A stretch of DNA of 7,808 nucleotides, taken from an uncultured Ruminococcus sp. (GTDB taxonomy: Bacteria; Bacillota; Clostridia; Oscillospirales; Acutalibacteraceae). The position numbers were made by a program, and so were the translations under genes. Under the pieces are notes generated by a model, which saw only the letters and a list, made by a program, of their open reading frames with translations, was not told the origin of the DNA and did not search any database. Shown piece after piece: positions 5,432 through 7,808 of this stretch (position 1 is the first letter of the stretch; each line of letters begins with the position of its first letter). The DNA lies in assembly GCA_946414115.1 (NCBI GenBank), contig CAMKNF010000093.1, positions 1 through 7,808 on the forward strand. The letters are read 5' to 3'.

Positions 5432-7018
5432 AAACTGAAGGGGATTGAGCTTATTTGAATTGTAGATAACTTCAAAATGGAGGTGAGGTCCTGTTGAGTT
5501 ACCCGTTGAACCTACATATCCGATTGTATCACCCTGTGAAACGTGCTGTCCGTAAGATACAGCCAAGGAACTGCAATGACCGTAGAGCGTCTGATAACCG
5601 TTGCCGTGGTCGATGATTACACAGTTTCCGTAGCCGTTACCCTTGTCGCTTGCTTGAATAACTGTTCCGCTGTCAGAGGCAACAATTGCTTGACCTGAAA
5701 TGCCGCCTGACGCAATATCAATACCGTTGTGCATTCTGCCCCAACGCCATTCATAATAGCTTGAAATGCTGTGAGTGTAGGGAACAGGCCAGCAGAAAGA
5801 TCCTGAAGCAGAAGAGCCGGAGCTTGATTTGGATACGGAACTGCTTTCTTCAACAACGCCGTTCTTTGAACCCTTTACAACAACCTCGTCAACTGCCTTT
5901 GTAATAACCTTGGTGTCGGTTTCAACAGCGTCGGTCTGCATACCGTCGGTAAACGTGGTGCGGATTGTAACTTCTTCCTCGCCGTTTTTGCCTTCGGTTT
6001 TTACCTTTTTATAAGATGATGACTGTGAATCGTCATATTCTGTCTTTACTTCGTACTCAATTTCTCTTGTATAAACAATGTCGGTTGAAAGGGCAATTGA
6101 GAATTTGCCCTCGGCAGCAGCCATAATTTCGGATACAGTCATAATGTCATCTTCCGCAAAGCTTCCGCCCTTTACAACAACGTCATTTGCAAATTCTGTT
6201 GTTGTTTCATCGTCATAACCCTCTTTGTAATCAGTAAGAACCTTATCAAGAGCGGCGTTAAGTGCGTCGGTTTCGCTTGTTGCGCCGATAAGCTCGCCGT
6301 CAATGTAAAGACCCGAACAGCCGTTGCCGATGTTGTCGTTAAGAAGTGCCTTTGTAATTGAAGCGTATACACCCGAACCGAGAGTGTTTGTTGCCTCGTC
6401 AGCTGTTGATGCAAATACTGAATTAACCTTTGCATTGTTCTCACCGCCGTTATCGTTATTTTCTGACGGAGCAGTCTGAACAGTAGATGAGGTTGTAATA
6501 ACTTTTGGTGTGTTGTCATAAGAGTCAAGTGCGCTTGCTACTGTTACGCAGGAAAGCATAATCGCCGACGCACAGGCAACAACTGCAAGAACAGCTTTTT
6601 TCTTAAGAATAGTATGAGTGCGATAAGCTGATGCAGGTGCGCTGTGGGCGTGTTTTTTACTGCCCTTTACAAATGAAATACCCGAAACAGCGTCCTTAAG
6701 CGAGCTTGTAAATTCTCCCTTTGCACCGTTTCTGTTTTCAGTATAACACTTGTCAAGAACAGAGGCATTTCTTTTAGCTTTTGCGTTCTTAACTGTTTTA
6801 GCAGTAAGTCTGTCTGATTTTTTGCCGATAAAACGAGCCGAAACTTCAGAAAACTTTTTGCTTACTGTCTTTGCCAGACAGACAGACGCCCTCTTTACAA
6901 AGCGAACCGTTTTGTAAGCAACGGACGGCTGACAGGTTTTTCTTGTTGATTTTTTCTTTTCTGTTGAAAGACTTTCTATTTCATTGAAACCTTCCAAACC
7001 AATGAACTTTGTCTTCAA
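5423..7018 (-). CDS. G5-M23 peptidoglycan endopeptidase, membrane-anchored
   Basis: A 531-residue cell-wall hydrolase. In order: a basic cytoplasmic region (1-141, about 34 Lys/Arg against about 10 Asp/Glu), a membrane span (about 142-163, possibly an uncleaved signal anchor), a low-complexity linker (about 165-200), an uncharacterised domain starting near SGLYIDGEL (235), a G5 domain (about 313-384, with KVKTEGKNGEEEV and ending in VDEVVVKGSK), a Ser/Gly linker (391-406) and an M23 (LytM/lysostaphin-like) domain (408-531). Zinc ligands His430 and Asp434 (HNGID) and His514 (HLH), plus His481 (YGH) and His512, are all present, so it should cleave peptide cross-links in peptidoglycan; G5 probably binds the wall. 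The start is TTG 7018: AGGAG (7027-7031) is 8 nt upstream and no in-frame ATG fits. A WalR-like box and a promoter precede it. Confidence 0.93.
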   Translation of the reverse strand: MKTKFIGLEGFNEIESLSTEKKKSTRKTCQPSVAYKTVRFVKRASVCLAKTVSKKFSEVSARFIGKKSDRLTAKTVKNAKAKRNASVLDKCYTENRNGAKGEFTSSLKDAVSGISFVKGSKKHAHSAPASAYRTHTILKKKAVLAVVACASAIMLSCVTVASALDSYDNTPKVITTSSTVQTAPSENNDNGGENNAKVNSVFASTADEATNTLGSGVYASITKALLNDNIGNGCSGLYIDGELIGATSETDALNAALDKVLTDYKEGYDDETTTEFANDVVVKGGSFAEDDIMTVSEIMAAAEGKFSIALSTDIVYTREIEYEVKTEYDDSQSSSYKKVKTEGKNGEEEVTIRTTFTDGMQTDAVETDTKVITKAVDEVVVKGSKNGVVEESSSVSKSSSGSSASGSFCWPVPYTHSISSYYEWRWGRMHNGIDIASGGISGQAIVASDSGTVIQASDKGNGYGNCVIIDHGNGYQTLYGHCSSLAVSYGQHVSQGDTIGYVGSTGNSTGPHLHFEVIYNSNKLNPLQFVS

Positions 7019-7043
7019 AATAATTTCTCCTATCTCATTAACC

Positions 7044-7060
7044 GTTACATTTTTGTAACA
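7044..7060 (-). promoter_or_regulatory. WalR (YycF)-type box candidate in the hydrolase leader
   Basis: On the - strand, TGTTAC-AAAAA-TGTAAC fits the published WalR direct-repeat pattern TGTWAH-N5-TGTWAH exactly. WalRK controls cell-wall hydrolase genes in low-G+C Gram-positives, and the gene behind it is such a hydrolase. It lies at about +8 to +24 relative to the predicted start (about 7068), a position that fits repression better than activation. The same bases form a 6-bp dyad (GTTACA/TGTAAC, 4-nt loop), so an RNA hairpin is an alternative reading. Confidence 0.45.
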
Positions 7061-7074
7061 AACTCAACGTCTTA

Positions 7075-7102
7075 ATTATATCAAATTGTAACGATTTTGC
7101 AA
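7075..7102 (-). promoter_or_regulatory. Promoter of the M23 hydrolase gene
   Basis: On the - strand the -10 is TATAAT (7075-7080) and the -35 is TTGCAA (7097-7102), 16-nt spacer. Start is predicted near 7068, about 50 nt before the TTG start codon. It separates the hydrolase from luxS as an independent unit. Confidence 0.65.
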
Positions 7103-7125
7103 TAAGAGAATTAAAAAACGTAACC

Positions 7126-7169
7126 TTTAACAGAAAAACCACCAATAACCGTCACTAATATCTGTTAAA
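7126..7169 (-). repeat. 9-bp inverted repeat between luxS and the hydrolase gene
   Basis: TTTAACAGA (7126-7134) and TCTGTTAAA (7161-7169) are perfect inverted repeats separated by 26 nt. Read from luxS, the second arm is followed after 7 nt by TTTTTT (7114-7119 on the opposite strand). It could be a weak luxS terminator with a large loop, or a regulatory dyad upstream of the hydrolase promoter; the low G+C of the stem argues against an efficient terminator. Confidence 0.4.
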
Positions 7170-7189
7170 ATGCACAATATTTCTTCAAA

Positions 7190-7645
7190 TTAATTATACT
7201 GTAAGTTATCGACACTGTAATATTTCAACAAAGAGTAATATTCTTTTAAAGCAGAAACAGCACCGTTTTTGTCGTGTTCCTTGTAATTTCCGCATTCAAT
7301 AGCAGTTGTTCCGGGAATTTCTCCGATATGCTCACTGCACTTTTTAACTGTTTCTTTTATAAGGTCAAGAGCCTGCTGATGACTTAAATTTCTTACAAGG
7401 AAATAAAATCCCGTTCTGCATCCCATAGGACCGAAATAAATTACATTGTCTGCATACTCGCTGTTGCGTGCATAGGTTGCAAAAAGGTGCTCGATGGTGT
7501 GCATAACAGGGTTTGGCAAAAACGGGGGAGTATTGGGTTTTACAAAACGCATATCATAGGTTGTGATGTCGCCGTCAATTCGTGAAATATAAACTCCGGG
7601 ATTCAATGTGTTGTGATTAACGGTAAAGCTTGCAATTCTTTTCAT
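7190..7645 (-). CDS. luxS: S-ribosylhomocysteine lyase (AI-2 synthesis)
   Basis: A 151-residue LuxS, full length for the family. LuxS cleaves S-ribosylhomocysteine to homocysteine and 4,5-dihydroxy-2,3-pentanedione, the precursor of autoinducer-2, and is part of the cytoplasmic activated-methyl cycle. The metal site is intact: His49 and His53 in HTIEH and Cys118 in ECGNY. Glu52 and Cys76 (in GPMGCRTGFY) fit the catalytic residues. The N-terminal SFTVNHNTLNPGVY also fits the family. ATG 7645 is the natural start; AAGGA (7657-7661) lies 11 nt upstream, a little far, so translation may be modest. No gene of the methyl cycle (such as pfs/mtn) is adjacent in this window. Downstream, the hydrolase gene has its own promoter. 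Confidence 0.97.
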   Translation of the reverse strand: MKRIASFTVNHNTLNPGVYISRIDGDITTYDMRFVKPNTPPFLPNPVMHTIEHLFATYARNSEYADNVIYFGPMGCRTGFYFLVRNLSHQQALDLIKETVKKCSEHIGEIPGTTAIECGNYKEHDKNGAVSALKEYYSLLKYYSVDNLQYN

Positions 7646-7741
7646 TATAATGTCATTCCTTTTTAAATAAAAATATATTATATATTAGAATCAGATGTGA
7701 TTTTGATGTTTGGCGATATAAACGATAATTTAGCCGTTGGT

Positions 7742-7750
7742 ATTATAGCA
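7742..7750 (-). promoter_or_regulatory. Candidate extended -10 promoter for luxS
   Basis: On the - strand TGCTATAAT matches the extended -10 form TGnTATAAT, about 97 nt upstream of ATG 7645. No good -35 is present, which extended -10 promoters can tolerate. A second TATAAT (7677-7682) is nearer the gene but has neither TG extension nor a credible -35. Confidence 0.4.
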
Positions 7751-7762
7751 ACATTGACGTAG

Positions 7763-7808
7763 GGACACGGCGTGCCGTGTCCACACAAAAATTGTAATGC
7801 AATTTTTG
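7763..7808. repeat. Two adjacent palindromes, probable intergenic repeat element
   Basis: GGACACGGC (7763-7771) and GCCGTGTCC (7774-7782) are perfect inverted arms around GT, and 4 nt later CAAAAATTG (7786-7794) and CAATTTTTG (7800-7808) form a perfect 9-bp repeat around TAATG, ending exactly at the window edge. The first is locally very G+C-rich against AT-rich surroundings. Its look, preceded by GTAGG, recalls short palindromic repeats scattered between genes in many genomes. The element is cut by the window end. Confidence 0.55.

Noticed and set aside
1..7808. CRISPR array, tRNA, rRNA, transposase or phage integration genes
   Set aside because: No regularly spaced repeats with spacers, no tRNA-like cloverleaf and no mobile-element protein motifs were seen.

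Overview
The window looks like chromosomal DNA from a moderately low-G+C Firmicute, most likely a gut-type Clostridia (Ruminococcaceae/Oscillospiraceae-like). This is inferred from strong Shine-Dalgarno sequences, Bacillus-type promoters (TTGAAA-N17-TATAAT), a GAAC-N4-GTTC LexA-type site, a G5-M23 cell-wall hydrolase and a Firmicute-style luxS. No sequence search was run, so the genus is not established. No tRNA, rRNA, CRISPR array, transposase or integrase gene is visible.

Left part (83-4172, + strand): a tightly coupled three-gene operon encoding a MoxR-type AAA+ ATPase, a DUF58 membrane-anchored protein and a large multi-span membrane protein with an extracellular transglutaminase-like domain. 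This trio is a recurrent bacterial cassette; the ATPase and DUF58 protein are generally thought to serve assembly or activity of the partner membrane protein. It ends at a long bidirectional terminator (4177-4222).

Middle (4237-5422): on the - strand, two small abutting genes encode an unrecognised 68-residue helical protein and a 99-residue protein made essentially of a sigma-70 region-4 helix-turn-helix. They sit behind a near-consensus promoter (4865-4893), a LexA-type box (4903-4914) and a strongly structured predicted 5' leader. From 4915 to 5422 there is no convincing gene. That stretch holds several inverted repeats, a near-consensus + strand promoter (5169-5197), a candidate short non-coding RNA of about 80-130 nt, and a run of three terminator-like hairpins.

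Right part (5423-7645, - strand): a G5-M23 peptidoglycan hydrolase with a long basic cytoplasmic N-terminus starts at TTG. A sequence matching the WalR (YycF) recognition pattern lies just downstream of its predicted promoter. Upstream on the same strand is luxS (S-ribosylhomocysteine lyase), with its own candidate extended -10 promoter. The window ends in two adjacent palindromes that look like an intergenic repeat cut by the window edge.

Themes: envelope biology (transglutaminase operon, cell-wall hydrolase), a possible DNA-damage-linked small regulatory operon, and an unexplained intergenic region with a likely sRNA. The sRNA, the LexA-linked sigma-like pair and the WalR-like site are the least ordinary signals here.
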